The notes under the pieces were generated by a model. The model was not told the origin of the DNA. It saw only the letters and a program-made list of their open reading frames with translations, and searched no databases. Below are positions 12,101-26,668 of a stretch of 64,000 nt of DNA, piece after piece. Location of the stretch: assembly GCA_013396655.1 (NCBI GenBank), contig WBMV01003337.1, positions 92,991 through 156,990 of the forward strand. The letters are read 5' to 3'. A program made the position numbers and the translations under genes. Each line of letters begins with the position of its first letter. The first letter of the stretch is position 1. Origin of the DNA: Campylorhamphus procurvoides (lineage: Eukaryota; Chordata; Aves; Passeriformes; Dendrocolaptidae).

Positions 12101-15100
12101 ATTTAACCAGACCTGCACCAGCTTCTCAGCTGTGACCAGAAAGCAGTGTAGTTTTTGGTGAATCCAGATAGGAATGAGTTCAGGCAATAAGAATGTATGC
12201 AGAAGGGCACTATTAAAGATAGCATAAAGTACTGGCTGCTAGGACCAACGTGCATTAATAATTAACTAGATGTTAGCATTGACACGTAAAAATGCTGCAG
12301 TTGAAGAAAAAAGCTAGTATAGCACTCCTAACCAAAAGTACTCTACAAATATCTTTATTCAGAGGCCCTATGAGAAGCATTATTTCTCAACAGATTAGAT
12401 GTAGGTATACACATATTAATAACTATCAACTGTGTCACTTTTCTCAAATCTAAGCCAGAAAATAAACTTGAGCTTGCTTGTACACAACTTGCAGGCAAAT
12501 TATTTTTCCAGTCCTGTTCAGAGTATTCTGTAACTGTAGGAATATTATATATTGAGTTACTAGTTATATTTGCTAGGAAAAGAAATTTTAAAATCACTGC
12601 AGTTACTCTTTTGAGTTTTTCTGACAAAACTAACTTACCCAGCTCATATTACAGAGCATTTTCAGTATTCCTTTATTGAGCAAATATAAATCTGTAAACC
12701 TGCAAGCAAATCTGAATGTTTTGCTTCATATGTGGTAAGCAGACCATGAAATGGTAGGATGCTGCTGATAAATCTGTGTGAAAAATCTGGCATCTTTGAG
12801 TAGAAAAGTGATGTGCTAATTTTTTTTCATTATTAGACTTGTTCTATGTAAGAAAAATAAGTCAGATTATGGTAATATGTACTGCTTGAGGTAGGGAATT
12901 TCTAAATTGTGTGTTCATAAGAATATTTTTGTTTCTCTCCTTTTACGAAGGTGTTTTATAATGATGTGTAAAAACTAGCTGTTGATAAAATACTTGTGTA
13001 TGTGCTACCAGCTCTACTAAAAAAGGCATAGTGTTTTCCTCCACTAGCTCACACTAAGAAGTCTTCGTTAGCCAAACCCAATAAAGTAATGGTGATGTAT
13101 TTAAAAGGATTCTGGCTTTTCATGACCCAGTATTACTAAGAATGCAATGATGTGTGTGTTTTGCAGTTTCAGTTACTGCACGAGATTTCTTTCCTAGCAG
13201 TCTGCCTTTGAAGTCCACCAGAAACATAGTATCCTAGCCTTTGCATCCTGTTCTCCTGCCTCCTCTCAGACCCAAAACAGTATCACCTTAATTTTGCCGA
13301 AGTGTCCTGAGTGAGAATTCCAAGATGTGTGTATAGGGGTTATATTGCTTTGGGTTCCCATACTTTGACTTTCCTTTAACTGGTCTTTCCCCTCCCCATG
13401 AAGCAGGTTCTCACCCTGCTGGGATTTCTCACCTTGACGTCCAGCTTGGGGTCTTAAAATATCATGGCTGGAGGTGATATCCACCTGTGCTCAGCAGCAC
13501 TCCTTTAGTGTTGCAGTGAATTCTGAAGACTTTCTCTGGTGGTTGTATCCATGATAAACGTTTTCCAGACCCAAAAATTTGGGTCAACCTGTGAAGCCAA
13601 GATTCTTCTTATCACATCAGCAAAATTAAGCCAACTATGCCTTGTTTTACCATCTGAGAGTATTTAAAGGAAAAGTTTTAAACTGTGGAGATAATCTTGT
13701 TTCTGTAAGGGTAAAAAGTGTGTGTGTGCAGTGGGATTTCTTTTTGTTTCTAGGAATGAAGTGTTCTGCCTGTGGCATCCAGTGGACCAGCCACTTTGAA
13801 TATCCTGCCCCACTACTTTTAATGCTGGTGTTTAGCAGGTTGTCAACTAACAGTGCTGTTAACTGCTTAGCTTTGGTTTGAAGGCTTGTGCTTCTAGATC
13901 TTGAGTTGGTTGCTTCTTTAACAGCAAAATTTTAGGGCAAAATTATTTTGTGTTGTACAAGTGATACTACCAACTGAAGAAGTACTAAACCTTAAAACAC
14001 GTATCTTGTTTGATTGCTGCAATGACTGAATGGTTAAATTGCATACCATACCTGGATTATGGGAGGTTTAATCATCTGGGGGCACTCCCGAATCATCAAG
14101 AAACCATCAGAAGGGAATCGGGCTGCTCAGTGTGACTTCTTGAGCATGATTTTAGCATTGAATGTTACATAAAAACAGGTCTTCAACAGTAAAGTAATTT
14201 AAGATGCCTCTGCTTCTAGCAGTTACATGATTTGTAACTTGCTCTGTCACATTGCTTCAGCCGCGGGGCTGATACTGTAGAAAGGTTGCTGTACAAACAT
14301 CCCGGTAAAACTCTCAGTAGCTAATGTGGACCAATGCTGTTATGGTGAGACCCCTCTGCAGGCAGAGCGAGGTGGGGAGGGATGGGACAGGCAGCCACTT
14401 CTGCAGCAGGTTAACCACGGAAGGTGATGTGTGTACAACTGGGCGAAGCTTTGTGCAACAGCGGGGAAGTGACCCTCTTCCAGCTCTGCTCAAGATGGAG
14501 ACTGAGATGTAAGAGTGGCTGCTCTTATTGCATAGGGTACAAGAAGCATTGTGAAATGCCTTCTGTGTGTAATCCTGATTGAGTCCTGTTATCTGATAAA
14601 AGGGTGTTCAGCTGAAGTCTCGCAGAGTTTAGACTGTCAGATCAACTGATAGAGCAAGAAGTTTGATTTCAGATTCAGCTGGAAATGTTAAGGCACCTCT
14701 GAAGTCTTTAAGCTGTTGTGGTCTTGTGGCTGTTCCAGCTGCAGTGGATGCCTGTGCATCTCTAGACCACTGAGGCTGGAAGTGAGGTCACTGCCTGTCA
14801 GTGGATACGCTCTTTGATCCCTCAGTATTTGTTCTGAAAGCATTACTTAGTGCAAGGAGACATTTTGAGTGCTTTAGTTTTATCAAGGATGTTTAAAACC
14901 TGAAACATTTCTGAATTCCTGTATCTGTGACCTAAATCTACTGACTATAGAGAAATTGTTTTGTCTCATACAGTTTCTGCTTTGTTTCTGTCTTTCTGGG
15001 GCAGTACCCAAATATATTGATGCATATATCTCAACTTCTTAGAATTTAAAAAAGACACTTCAGCTTTTGAGGTAGCTAAAGACACTTTTTCCTATTGCTG

Positions 15101-18100
15101 TCTAGAAGTTTTTGCACCCGTTAGAACAGATACAGTATGTATCAGGTAACTGAAGGATTTGCTAAATTATTTTTGTTAAGCTATTTTTAGTTGTAAGTTG
15201 ATAAAATTCACTAATATTTGTAAATTTAAAATTGGTATCAGTGTTGGTGGGACTGTATGGAAAAATGGCCTCAGATTTGAAGTAGTTGACTTCCTTGCCC
15301 CAGTACTATCTGCCTTCTGCCAAGTAGGTTGCATTCCACACATTTTTAATAGTGACTTCCCCTCCTCCTTAGCTGCTTTGACTTGTTTGGTGGGAGGACT
15401 TGAATATTTCAACTGACACACCAGAGGTCTTCTCCCAAAAAAGGAAACTGATAATAAAGTTGTTCACTTAGAGCAGAATTTGAAAATAATCTGATCTGTG
15501 CTGCCCTGGGTGTCTGTTTATTGGAATTGTGACCTGGGCGTTTTGAGAGCTGAGTTTAGGATTTTGCTCAAGGTTTAAGAGTTTTGGATTTTTTTTAATA
15601 GCTTGAGCTAAAATTGTACCTTGAATTCTATCTTCTGTGCATTTCTTCAATTTCCAAATATTCTGAGAGAAAATAAACAAAAGCCCTGCATCTCTTGAGC
15701 TGATCTCCTGAAAAAGACACCGGGTGCCTGCATGCGTGAGGGAAGGTGGTGATCTGGAAGAATTTGTTCAGGGTGATTTCAGAAGATGAATAATTTAAAC
15801 TGCAGCCACTTGCTTCAGACTAGATAATTGAGAGTGGGTTTTCTAACAGATGAACAGCTTATGTTAAAACTTAAAAAATTCCCTGCAGTGCATGTACTCT
15901 AGGTGCCTGTGTTGTACATGAGTAATCCCACGTCAAATGAGTAGCCTGAGAACTTGAAAAGTATCTCAGCTTTTCCCTTGTGCTAGGAGTTATTATGAGA
16001 TGCTACTGTGATTGCCTAACACTATTTATCATGTTTCTGTAACTTCTTCTCTGACTACATTATGATACTTCTAATTTCATCTCAATGTAGAAAATACAAG
16101 ATGTATATAATGAAAGGGACTTGTGCTACATGATTGTCCTGGGTAAAACCCTGTGTGTGTGGTAGTTCTGTTATTGCTGAATAAAAATCTCTGGGTTGGA
16201 GCACTGACTCTTTGTCAGCTTCCACACTAGTGCTTTTAAGTGTGTGCTGTTGCAAATGAATGGCTGCCTGCTCTTCTAGCAGTGGCCTACCATAGCGACT
16301 CATGGGAAGATATCCTCAGATTTGTTTCTTTGGGATCTGATGGTCATTTCTTAAACCTGAAGCATGTAGGCTGTCAATGCTAAAACATATTTGAAGAGGG
16401 CTTTGTTGTAGCTCTGCTTGCTTGCTTAAAAAACGTAAAAAAACAACCAACCAAAAAAAAAGAACTAGAAAACCAGCAATGCATTAGTGGCTCTTGATTC
16501 TGTTCCATATGTTTGTATCACATACAGTCTCCCTAAACAGTTTGGAGTTTTGGTCATTATGAAAGGCTGAGTTTAACACATGCCCAGGAAATTAGTCTTA
16601 GAAGACTTATGATTTAAATTAAAAGACTTTGTAATGATGGAAGAAAGTTCAAAAGAGAAACCACTTGCCTTTAATTGGTAGCATCCACCCAGTCCTTGTA
16701 AACAACATCAGCTTTGCTCCGTGTTAAATGCTGGCAGAGCTGTGTGGTGCTAATGCTGTATTAGAGGTACCTTTGCACTTGGCTACATATGAGTTAATAA
16801 ACAAGAAGATAAGGTATTCTGAAGGGCTTCTGCTTGTCAGACTGAGGTACTGCCTGTCCAGAGACTTCACCTGTGATTACTGGAACTCTGAATAGTCCAT
16901 TATTCTAGCTATGATGAAGTTGAAGAACCTGTTTCTAATCTATAAAAATGGGAGAAACTAATGTGCTTTCCTGTGGTTTTGGTGCAGAAGTCTGGCTGCC
17001 TGTGCATTCCACGCTCTGTTTTCTCTTCACTGAATGCCTTAACCGCAAGATCTCTACTTGGTAGAATATGGGAGCGGAAATAGCAGTAGGGTTTATTATT
17101 TTTTTTTTAAATCAACAAAAAACCCCCTCTGATCAAAACCCATGCATTCTAAAACTGCCTTCTGAAAGTAAACAAATTGAAGGTCTTTGCACACCACTCA
17201 CACATCTTAAGATGGCATTTGCTGTACTGCTACCTCTTTATAGAATTAAATGAAACATTTGCAGGCGTTCTTTGCTCAAGAAATAATGATGTACCCTATT
17301 TATTTGATATGATACTTTATTACGTGTGTCTGTCAGACTTGTCAGAGAAGAATATTGCACATTGCAATTTGAATTTAGATGTTGCTCTATAGATTAATTT
17401 CTTAATGAAAATGAGTGGATTTAGATTGTGGAGTACGTTCTTTCCTTCAGGGTAAGATGTTTTAAACTGTATTCCCTACTAGATACGTGCTAAAGCCACT
17501 TTTTCAAGTGCTGCTAACCTGTTAGTAACAGGCTACCAGAGCAGAGATAGTCAGAAACAGTACTGGAGAACTGGTAATTTATTTGTTAGCTGCTTAGCTC
17601 CTGTCAATGTGAACTTGCTTGCAGAGAGAACAACTTGAATTTTGCTTGTAATGTTTCTGTTTGTGGATTTTATATTTGCTGTATTTCCTGCTACAGAAGC
17701 TCTTGGGTTACCTTCCTTCTTCTTGCTCTTTGCATCAGATAGCTGGTCCTTCTGATGCTGTGTCTTCTGCACTGTAGAATCAGCCCCTGCAGGATTGTGG
17801 CTTCCAGAAATGAATTGGGAATGGAGGCATTACTTCGGAGGGGACAAAAAAGCAAGTACAAGGAGCAAGGTTACATTTCAGGAGTAATGACTTCCCTCCT
17901 GGAAAGTCTTATGGGACCTGTCAAGCTGAAAGACTGTAAACTAGCATAGTGTAGCCGATTGTGGTATGAAAGTTTAATTTGGCATGTTATGATAAACAAA
18001 AAGGGTCTTCCTTGTAAGTTGGTACTAGCCTGTGTAGAAATCTGGTACTTTCTGTGCTGGTTATGGAATTCATACCGGTGCCCTGGGTTTTTAAAGGCAA

Positions 18101-20582
18101 AATGTCTTAGTAATGAACAAATTACTGAGTTACTTTTGTGATAGCGGCTGTTCACAGTATTTGTCCTGAGGAAGGTAACTTAGTTCATTAAAGATTTGTT
18201 ACAAGTTAGTAATTATAAAATCAGAGAGAGATAGCAGCAGGTAGTGGAACCAACTTGTCTGAAGTGGAGAAATAAAACTAGCATGATCAAGTTCTTTTTC
18301 ATCAGTCCTTGTCCTTCTTCACTTTGATCATCCTTTTATGTGGTTCCGACAATATGTTTACTGCTGTTTTTCATGACCTATATTCATCTGATATGCATCT
18401 CTGTTTTCCAGATTATGATCCTTTTCTCCTCAACTGATGTCTGTAAAAGAATAATATATAGAGAAGTTGCCATGTATCTTCTAATGCAAATGAAGTAAAA
18501 GTCATGTGATCTGGCTGCTCTGTGCAGGCTGGTGGCAGCTTGCAAGTTTAGAAAACAAGTTTATTTGAGATTTATGTAAATCCTTTGTAAGAATGAGTGC
18601 ACACAGGGGGCAGAAGGGAAATCACCTTGCTGGAAACCCCCAGAGCAGATCTTGACTGTATGCAACTACTGAACTGAAGTATCTGAATTTGAACCCTTAG
18701 TTTTTAAGTTCACACTTTTAACAAGCTGAAAAATCAAAAAGCTTGCCAGTCTTGAGGAGGGGATGATAAAAACTGGACAGCGTGAGTATGGTGTAGGAGC
18801 AAAACAAATTCTTTAAATTTTTAGTGGTATGCCTTCCTTATTTTCCCTTAAAACTTGAAAGTCTACTAAAATACTAGATTATGTTTTATTCAGAGCACGA
18901 GTAGCAGGAGCGGTAGATAAGGATTTATTCTATTCAAATGAAATTGGTAAAGAGCTGTCCTTGAAGGTTTGTGTGAACCTACATGAGTGGCTGTGCTCCT
19001 CTTAAGAAATGGCAATGAAAACTGTGCTCAAATATCTTTAAATAAGCTCAGAAAGTTAGAATTTTGCAAAAGGATGAGAAAAATGCTTTGTTTAACTGAA
19101 TTGAGATCTGTTGTATGTAGACTGGTTGTGGTTCTGCCATGTTTTAGCTGGGATGGAGCATTTCCCTAAAGCAAAGCACATGAAAAGAGTAAGATCCCTC
19201 AGCGAAAGGTCTCCCCTTTCTGTTGATGGTGAGTCTACTAAGCTTTGGGATATCAGCAAAGGCCACAGTAGATAAATACTCTTGGAAGGGTTTGTGTACC
19301 TGCAGTGCAGATGGTCCCCACGAGGTTTTTAATATGAGAGTCAGGTAAGGAGCAAGGGAAGAGTGCAAAAAGGATGAGTGTTTTTAGCTATACGTGATGT
19401 TTGCATGCTTGTGATGATCTCACGTTCTATAGATGCATTGAATAGTTTCCAGAGAATTTGCTGCTATACTGGAGGAAGGGCATTTTGATGTCAAAGCCCT
19501 GTTTGCTGTATTAATTTGCTTGCCAATTACTTAAACAAAGCTGTGTTTACAAGCTTTAGATGACAGAACCAGGAGTGGAGAATGGCTGTCTCAGGGCTGT
19601 GCTATCCCAGCATGCGTGGCTGGGTTAGTATATGGACCTGTTGTGCTTCAAACAACAAATTACAATACCCATTATTTTGTGAGAAAAGGTCTCACTGGAG
19701 AGATCAGGTTTTGCCTGAGCATGCAGCTCTTCAAAGAAATCAGGCACTGTTTCCTTTCAGCAGTTTGTGCTTATGAATGAGAATAAGTGTTTGGTCTCAG
19801 TTTGATCTTGGAGGTCTCCTTGCCTATGGAGGAACTTCAGTCACAACTAGTGGGTAGAGAACTATTCTGGAACTTGTTCTAACGTAGTGCTATATAGGAT
19901 ATTGGAGAAGAAAATACTAAACCCAGTGGTCCTAAGGTCTGTGTGACTCTAGAAAATGCTTCTAGCTCAAACATGAATTCCCTAAACAATGAGGGATTGC
20001 CTGTGAATGTAGTGTTTAATACAAATAATGGGGTTTTTCCTCTGTTACTTAGAATCAGATCCACCATGGGAAGTGATGGTACTTGGTGTAAAACTGCTCC
20101 AATCTTACATTTGCCTTCTTCACTGCTACCATAAATGGCCATACTGTAAAAACACTTGTTGACTGCGTGTGGTGTTTGATTATGCAGCACCTAAGCTGAA
20201 TGTTTGCTTGCAGTTTCTTGATGTGGTTCGTCACAGATGTGGCTTTTTGAAATGTGAAAGTAGGTATTTGTGCATAAAACTAGTTTGTGGCATTGTATAG
20301 TGTGAAGTAGATCTTAACACGAGAACAAATCTGTTAGCGTGCATCTTGGCTGTAGTGTGTCTCTGCGTTTTAATTGAATGAGGATGCTCCCTTACTGCAG
20401 ATGCATTTGGTGTTTTTGCTTTACTTACAGCAGCCCATGGTTTGGAAGTAATTATATTCTTGCTGAGGTAAAATAATCCTTGCTGTTAAGATAATACAGT
20501 GTCTAGAAGTGTAAAAGCCAGGGTTAATACCTAACTGCTTATGTCTTTCAACTCAAAGGTCATGTGAAATATTCTCCTAATG

Positions 20583-20716
20583 GAATCACAGAATCCATTA
20601 GGTTGGAAAAGATCCTGAGATCATAAAGTCCAGCCTTTGACTCATCACCACCTTGTCAACTAGACCATGTTCAACACCATGTCAACAGTGCTATGTTTAG
20701 TATTTTCTTGAACATT
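20583..20716 (-). mobile_element. CR1 LINE 3' end, minus orientation
   Basis: Read on the + strand it opens with AATCACAGAATCC-like sequence, then GGTTGGAAAAGATC, GATCATAAAGTCCAGCC and a CCATGTTCAACA-type stretch. This is the reverse complement of the 3' end of avian CR1 elements. Only the terminal part survives and it is diverged, so it is an old 5'-truncated copy. Confidence 0.75.
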
Positions 20717-23700
20717 CTTAACATTAATATTGTTAGTGCTGTAGATGTTAAGTACTGTTAGTTATGTCTAACTTCTTCTATTCCATGCGGTGTCTGTGAC
20801 AATTCAAAGCAAAAAATAAACTCCATCTGAGTTTTCTACGTGTTTTCCTGCCCTGTGATTTGGGGTGATGCTGACTAAAAGTGGTACTATACCTGCAGGT
20901 GCAGAGGCAAAGGGGAAGAAACACTGTGGTTGGTTTTAGTACAGCCAAATGTTTTGCTGGTAAACAGGCTTTTTTTAGATGGAAATTGTTGCTGCTTAAA
21001 TGTGTTGACTGACTACTGAAGGCAAAAGCATTTTTAATAAAATTTGAGAAAATAAACATGTTTCCATTTGACACTCTTTTGACTTTGAAATCTGAAGTTG
21101 CCGAGGCTGAAACTTCTGGCACAGCTTAAGAGCACTTTAATTGTCCTTACTGGGGCCTTAGGATCTCTTCCTTTTCCCTGTAGATCATCTAACAAGCTAA
21201 TTTTAGCAAGACAGTGCTTATTACCAATTTTGTGCAAGGAGATCTTTCTTACATGTTAGGATTAGCAACTGTAAAACCACTTGGTAGTTTCTGGTTCCTG
21301 GAATTTGTCTGTGGGCACATTTCCTCATATGTAAGTTGCAACAGTGTTGGCCACATTGTGCTTTTAGTGTCTTGATTAAATGGGAGGATAATGCCACTCA
21401 AAAAATTGCTTCTGTCAACCTTCCTAGTAAATATTCCTGTTGTGAATGACTCGGCTTCATGACTGCCACGCTGCTGGGGTGTGCTTTTGTGCAGCCACTT
21501 GCCTGGTGGAGCAAAAGGGATGGCCATCCATACATCTGCTGGGAAAGCATCTTCCTCTTGGTTGTTGAGCAATTCTGATGTTGATGTGACTTCATGTGTG
21601 CTGTAAAAATAGTTTGGGTTAAATAAGTACTGCCCAGTTTGATACTCTTCAGCTGAGCATAAGCAAGTATGGATTCCAGGGGAGGTGCACAGAAAATGTC
21701 AGGTTGCACATAGACTTCATGTGATAGCCTGAAAATCTGCTGATTTGAAAGTCAGTTTTCACTGATTGTGAGCAAAGTTGTGCCACTCAAGTGTGGATGT
21801 CAGTGTAGCACAGGCATGGGCACGGAACTCAAAGGGAAATAAAATGCAGGTTCTGGATATACTGCAGAATAGTTTAGGTTGACCTGTGGGATACCAATGC
21901 AAAATAGAGCAGTAACTTCTAAGCATTCCCAACTGTGAGTGTAGTGGTTTGGGTTTTCTTAGTTTTATCCTAAATAGAAATAAAAACTTTTCTATTACCT
22001 CTTGTATTTCTTCTAGGAACTTGAGCTGTCTGTAATTTGGAAGTTCCAATATACATGGCTTTGCTACTGAAAAGAGAGAAATGAAGTGCTCCATACCCTA
22101 TTGTAAACAATCCTCATGCGCTGTCCCACTTGATGAGAAAACCAGGCTAAATTATACTGTTGTCAGATGGAAAGGAGTAATAACCTTTGATCTTGAAATC
22201 TGCTGCTGATGGTAGTGAGAGACTATTCTTCAAGGACATTAAAATTTAACTTCTCTACAAGTACTGATTAGGCTGGAAAGGAAAGTGTTGTACTCTGCTT
22301 GTATCTGTGATGGAAAATACTCAATACTACTTCTTTCAAAATGGTTTGTCCAGCTGAAGCTTTGTGTCAGTTAAACAAGTCCACATTGCATGTTTTTTGC
22401 ACTCCATGTATTTGAGTTTTAATATTCTTACAGAAACATGGAATTTTGAAAACAGTGGTATTAATTTGAATCATTACTTACAAAGCAGTAGCATCCACAT
22501 CTGTGACACTAATGGCTGTTTAAAACACTTGTGCTTTTCGACAGGCATCATGTCTTATCATGATTTCAGGTCAACCTGCATCACTGAAATATCTGTGTTG
22601 GGTATCTCTCTGCTGAGAACGGGGTAGGATTTCTCAGTCTTTCTCCAAGGATGGAGTAACTTACCACATTGCTCTGCTAAGTTCAGTTGACAATGACCAA
22701 GTCTGGGCTCTTTTTCTTCCTGTCTGTCAGAATCAGATCTGTTGAACACTGTGCTCAAACAGTCACACAAAACAAAGGGACTGCTTGTGTGCCAGGAAGG
22801 TCTGGACACACTGTCCCTAGCATGAAAAGGCTGACGCAGCCTGCCCTACCTTGGAAGAGATCCCCTTCCTTCCTTTTCACTCTCACAATTAGGTGGATTA
22901 ACCTGACACCTTAGGTTAGAGACAAGGTAAAAAATACTCTTAAACTTTTCATTGTTTGGCTCTAAATCCCAAACTAAGGTTATAAGTGCTTCTTCTCAAT
23001 GTGTCTGAGGTAGAAATCTGATGCTGAAATGTGAATCTCTTAAAAAGAATTCACTTTGCATAGGGGATATTAAGGTTACAGAGCTTGTTGCTGGACTTGA
23101 GAGTGAATGGCACATAGGTGCTCTGTTCTCCTTCGTGGTCCCTCTGGGAGCCTGTGTGCTGGCCCTGCTCAGAGCAGCCAAATCTGAAAGTACAGATCTC
23201 GTGGAAAAAAACACGTATTGACCAGTACAAATTCTCCTTCTTTCAGAGGTTTGGCCTCTTAGTCACAAACTTCTGAGAAATGGTTTCAGGAGGTGGAAAG
23301 CACGTTTTCATCTTAGAATACTGTGTGGTGACTGATATGGATGTGTGAAAATACCTGGGTACTCCCAGCTGCTGTGGCTGATGGGACTGCAGCGTGGGAT
23401 TCGTGCATGGGTTGGTCAGACTGGTTTGCTGTGGCTTTCATGCCCTGTCATTGTGGTGTGTGGAAAACTTAAGAAACTGCCATGTTAGAAGTGTGTATTT
23501 AGTATGTTTTTGCTGTTGTAGTTTTTTAACATGAGCTTCTTGTTGCTAGCTTGCCACCTGCAAGCTGTTCAGAAACCCTTTTCAAAAGGTTAGCTACCCA
23601 GTATATTTTCATTTTGTTTGATTTTTTGCTATGCATTTAACCATTATGATATGTGCATCATGCAGCTTCAGTTACTGGCATTGCTGAATGATTAACACAC

Positions 23701-26607
23701 TTTCAAGAAGTCCATTTTTTGATGGGTAGGCAACCAATTATTATTTAAAATTGTCATGCTCCAGGATAACTGCTATGTGTTTTACTTAGCTGGGTGAGAA
23801 TCTGGGAGGATTAGCTTTGCTAATGAAAATAGATGGCTGAATGACACTTAGAGCTGTAATTTCAGAGTTCCTGATGCTTCTGTTTATGACACTTTCAAAA
23901 CTTAAAGATAGTAGTAATTGTCTATAGTCTGCAAATTTAGTCTAGACAGTCTAACCTAAGGCCAAAAGGTTGGAGTTGAATAAATATGTAATTTGGGCAA
24001 ATAAAGCTGTTAGAGCTGTGCTTATCTTCTTGACACAATAGTTCTTATTAGATATAAGTGCTATTTTATAGCCTTTTCCTAAATAATTAGCTTCTAATGA
24101 TCAGTCAACAAATCTTTGAGAAATAAAGCACTCCAGACTTTGCTAATGAAACTGAATGTTTTTATGTTGGATGTTGTCCAAGCTGGTGTTCAAAAATTCT
24201 GTGTAATTTACTGGTAATTGAAAAAAACCTTACAGGACAGTAACTAGTGTATTGCTATCAATGCCTACAATAATCTGGCAGTGGAAATAAGATCTATTAC
24301 TGCCTCTGAAAGAGTCATCTCAACTTTTAATTGCCTATGTGCTAATAGATTTGATGTCTTTCTTTTTGACAGAATAGGTGGTATGATTAAAACTTCTGGA
24401 AGCTTGCACTTTTTCAGTGCAGTCCCTATTTGACACACGCATGCGCATATATATATGCAAATCATATATTAATAAAGTTGATTATGTATATTAGAGTTGG
24501 GTGAAAAGGCATCTTATAGTGATATGATATGAATTTTATTGAAGTGCCTGGACATATAAAAGTGGTTTGCATGGCTAGTATTTGGATGAGAGATTTCTTT
24601 AATTTTTAGTTGGCGGTTTGAACTCTGATTTCTTGATTGTCCTGAAGGCAGCAGGGAATTATAGTGAAATGCAGGGACTGGGGATGATACAACCTCCCTC
24701 TTCCATTAGCAGGAAGTTGTTGTAGTTTGTTTAGTAAAACGCTAACCCAGAAACATTTAATCCTAACTTGACTCATTGAAGAAAACTGTAGGCTCTTGAG
24801 TTTAATGGGCTAGTTAACCTGACCGTATATCCATGTTAAACAAGTGTTTTAGAACAAAGAACGTTGAGAATTTACCTTCCTCAGGCTTCCTACCTTACTC
24901 TTTCCGATGAACTGTGGTCCAAGCCGATGTTTGTTTCTGAGCTGTTATAAACCTACAGAACCAACAATAGCACCTGGCTTTGTAGAGATCTGAGACGTAA
25001 TAGAAAGGTAGGAAAATGCTCTTACTACCTAGAATGGATCTTTAGTTCCTACTTTCAGAATAAGAAAGCATTAATTTCAGACATTTTTGATCTTAGCTTG
25101 CTGTGGAATCCCAGAGATCAAACATTTTTGGGTATTTACAATGTGAAATAAGAGTTAGAGTTGCAGCAGTGTGGTCTTTTTTTTACGGGCTTTTTGGGCT
25201 AGAGAAACTTGTTACTGCTTTAATGTAACTGTGTGGCTTCAAGTGTCCATAACCTAAGCTAGACAATCTGGAAAATCCAATTCACAAGCAATTTGTTTGC
25301 AACTTGAACCTGTTTTAAAGGTTCTGAGTTGATGTGAATACTTGCACTCTCCTCAAGAGGTTTGGGGGTTTTTTGCCATGGAATGAATTTTTTTGATCTA
25401 CATTTCAGGTCTTTGTGTATTCCTTAAGGAGTTATCAAGTGGCTTATTTCTTAATGGACTGTAAATGCCCTGAACATGGGTCTCCTCAGAGCTGCTATGC
25501 TGAAGGCTGTTGCTGACTGTTTTAAATTAGATCTGTTATTGAAGAGCTATTTTAATTGACTGAAGTCTTCCCCCATTAAGGTACTTAAGTTTATAAACCA
25601 AAATCTCTTGCATTACACCATATATCTTGAGGTGTCCTAATGATTTCATGTGTATGAGAACAGGTATTCTATAGCTTCTGCCTCACCAGAGGATTTTTTG
25701 AGCTACCTTACTTTCTTCTACAGCTAAAGGCCCCATTAGTTGGTTATACACAGTCCTAAAATCAGACATGTACTGTTAAAAAATATCACTGGCCTTGTGA
25801 GATAAAACTTGAGTTCATCATGAAGAGCTTATGTGAGCTGCTAGACTGAAAACTGTTTAAACCTGATAAAACTTTATGGATGAAAAAGATAGTGTGTCAC
25901 AAATATTTTAAACATTCCTTGAATTAAAAGTGGCTAAGATCAGGAAGATGAAATACTTGGTGTGTTCGTAGTTCCTGCACGTATTTACTGTGAACCAAAA
26001 ATGATATTAAATTAAATCAAGCTTCGTCTATGCTTGCAGAATAGGGTATGTTTTACAGTCAGACATGTTTCAACTTGAGAAATTGCATAGGCGCCTTCAA
26101 AGAATTTTGTAGGTGCTTACTGGCATTAAAAGGCATTAATTCAAGGCATTACAAAGAAGGCTTCACAGACAGTGAAAGTGTACATTCTCTGATCTTGAGT
26201 CATAAAAACTGCACCACCAGGAAGTATTCAAGAGGCTAAATTTTAATGCACGTATTGCCTAAAACAGGTCTCTATGTGAGTATACTTGGCATTTGGTGTG
26301 GTTTGATTTTTGAGAAAGTTGAGAATTATGAATTGGAGAGAAATGTTTACCGGCTGGTGAGCTGCTAATGCTGAGTTGCTGCACTGTGGAGAAAGCTGTA
26401 AGCTGGGATCTGAAAGGACGCATAAGTACTGTGCAGGTTCAGCTTGAGTTTAAAAGGTGAAAGCTGTTTTCAAAAAGTATCAATCTGCTGTTTTTTAAGG
26501 ATGTTATTTTAAAAGATGTTCACATGCATTACAAAATATGTATTAAAAGAAAACCCACTCTCATCAGTATTTGTGTTATGTGCATGTAACCAGTACCCAC
26601 TCCGTCC

Positions 26608-26668
26608 ATAATTGGAATCATAGATTCCTTTAGATTGGAAAAGACATTTAAGGTCATCAAGTTGAGGG
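26608..26668 (-). mobile_element. Short CR1 tail, minus orientation
   Basis: About 60 bases match the reversed CR1 3' end: GGAATCATAGATTCC, then TTAGATTGGAAAAGAC and AAGGTCATCAAG. After that the similarity stops abruptly. It is a heavily truncated copy, similar to and in the same orientation as the one at 20583. Confidence 0.65.
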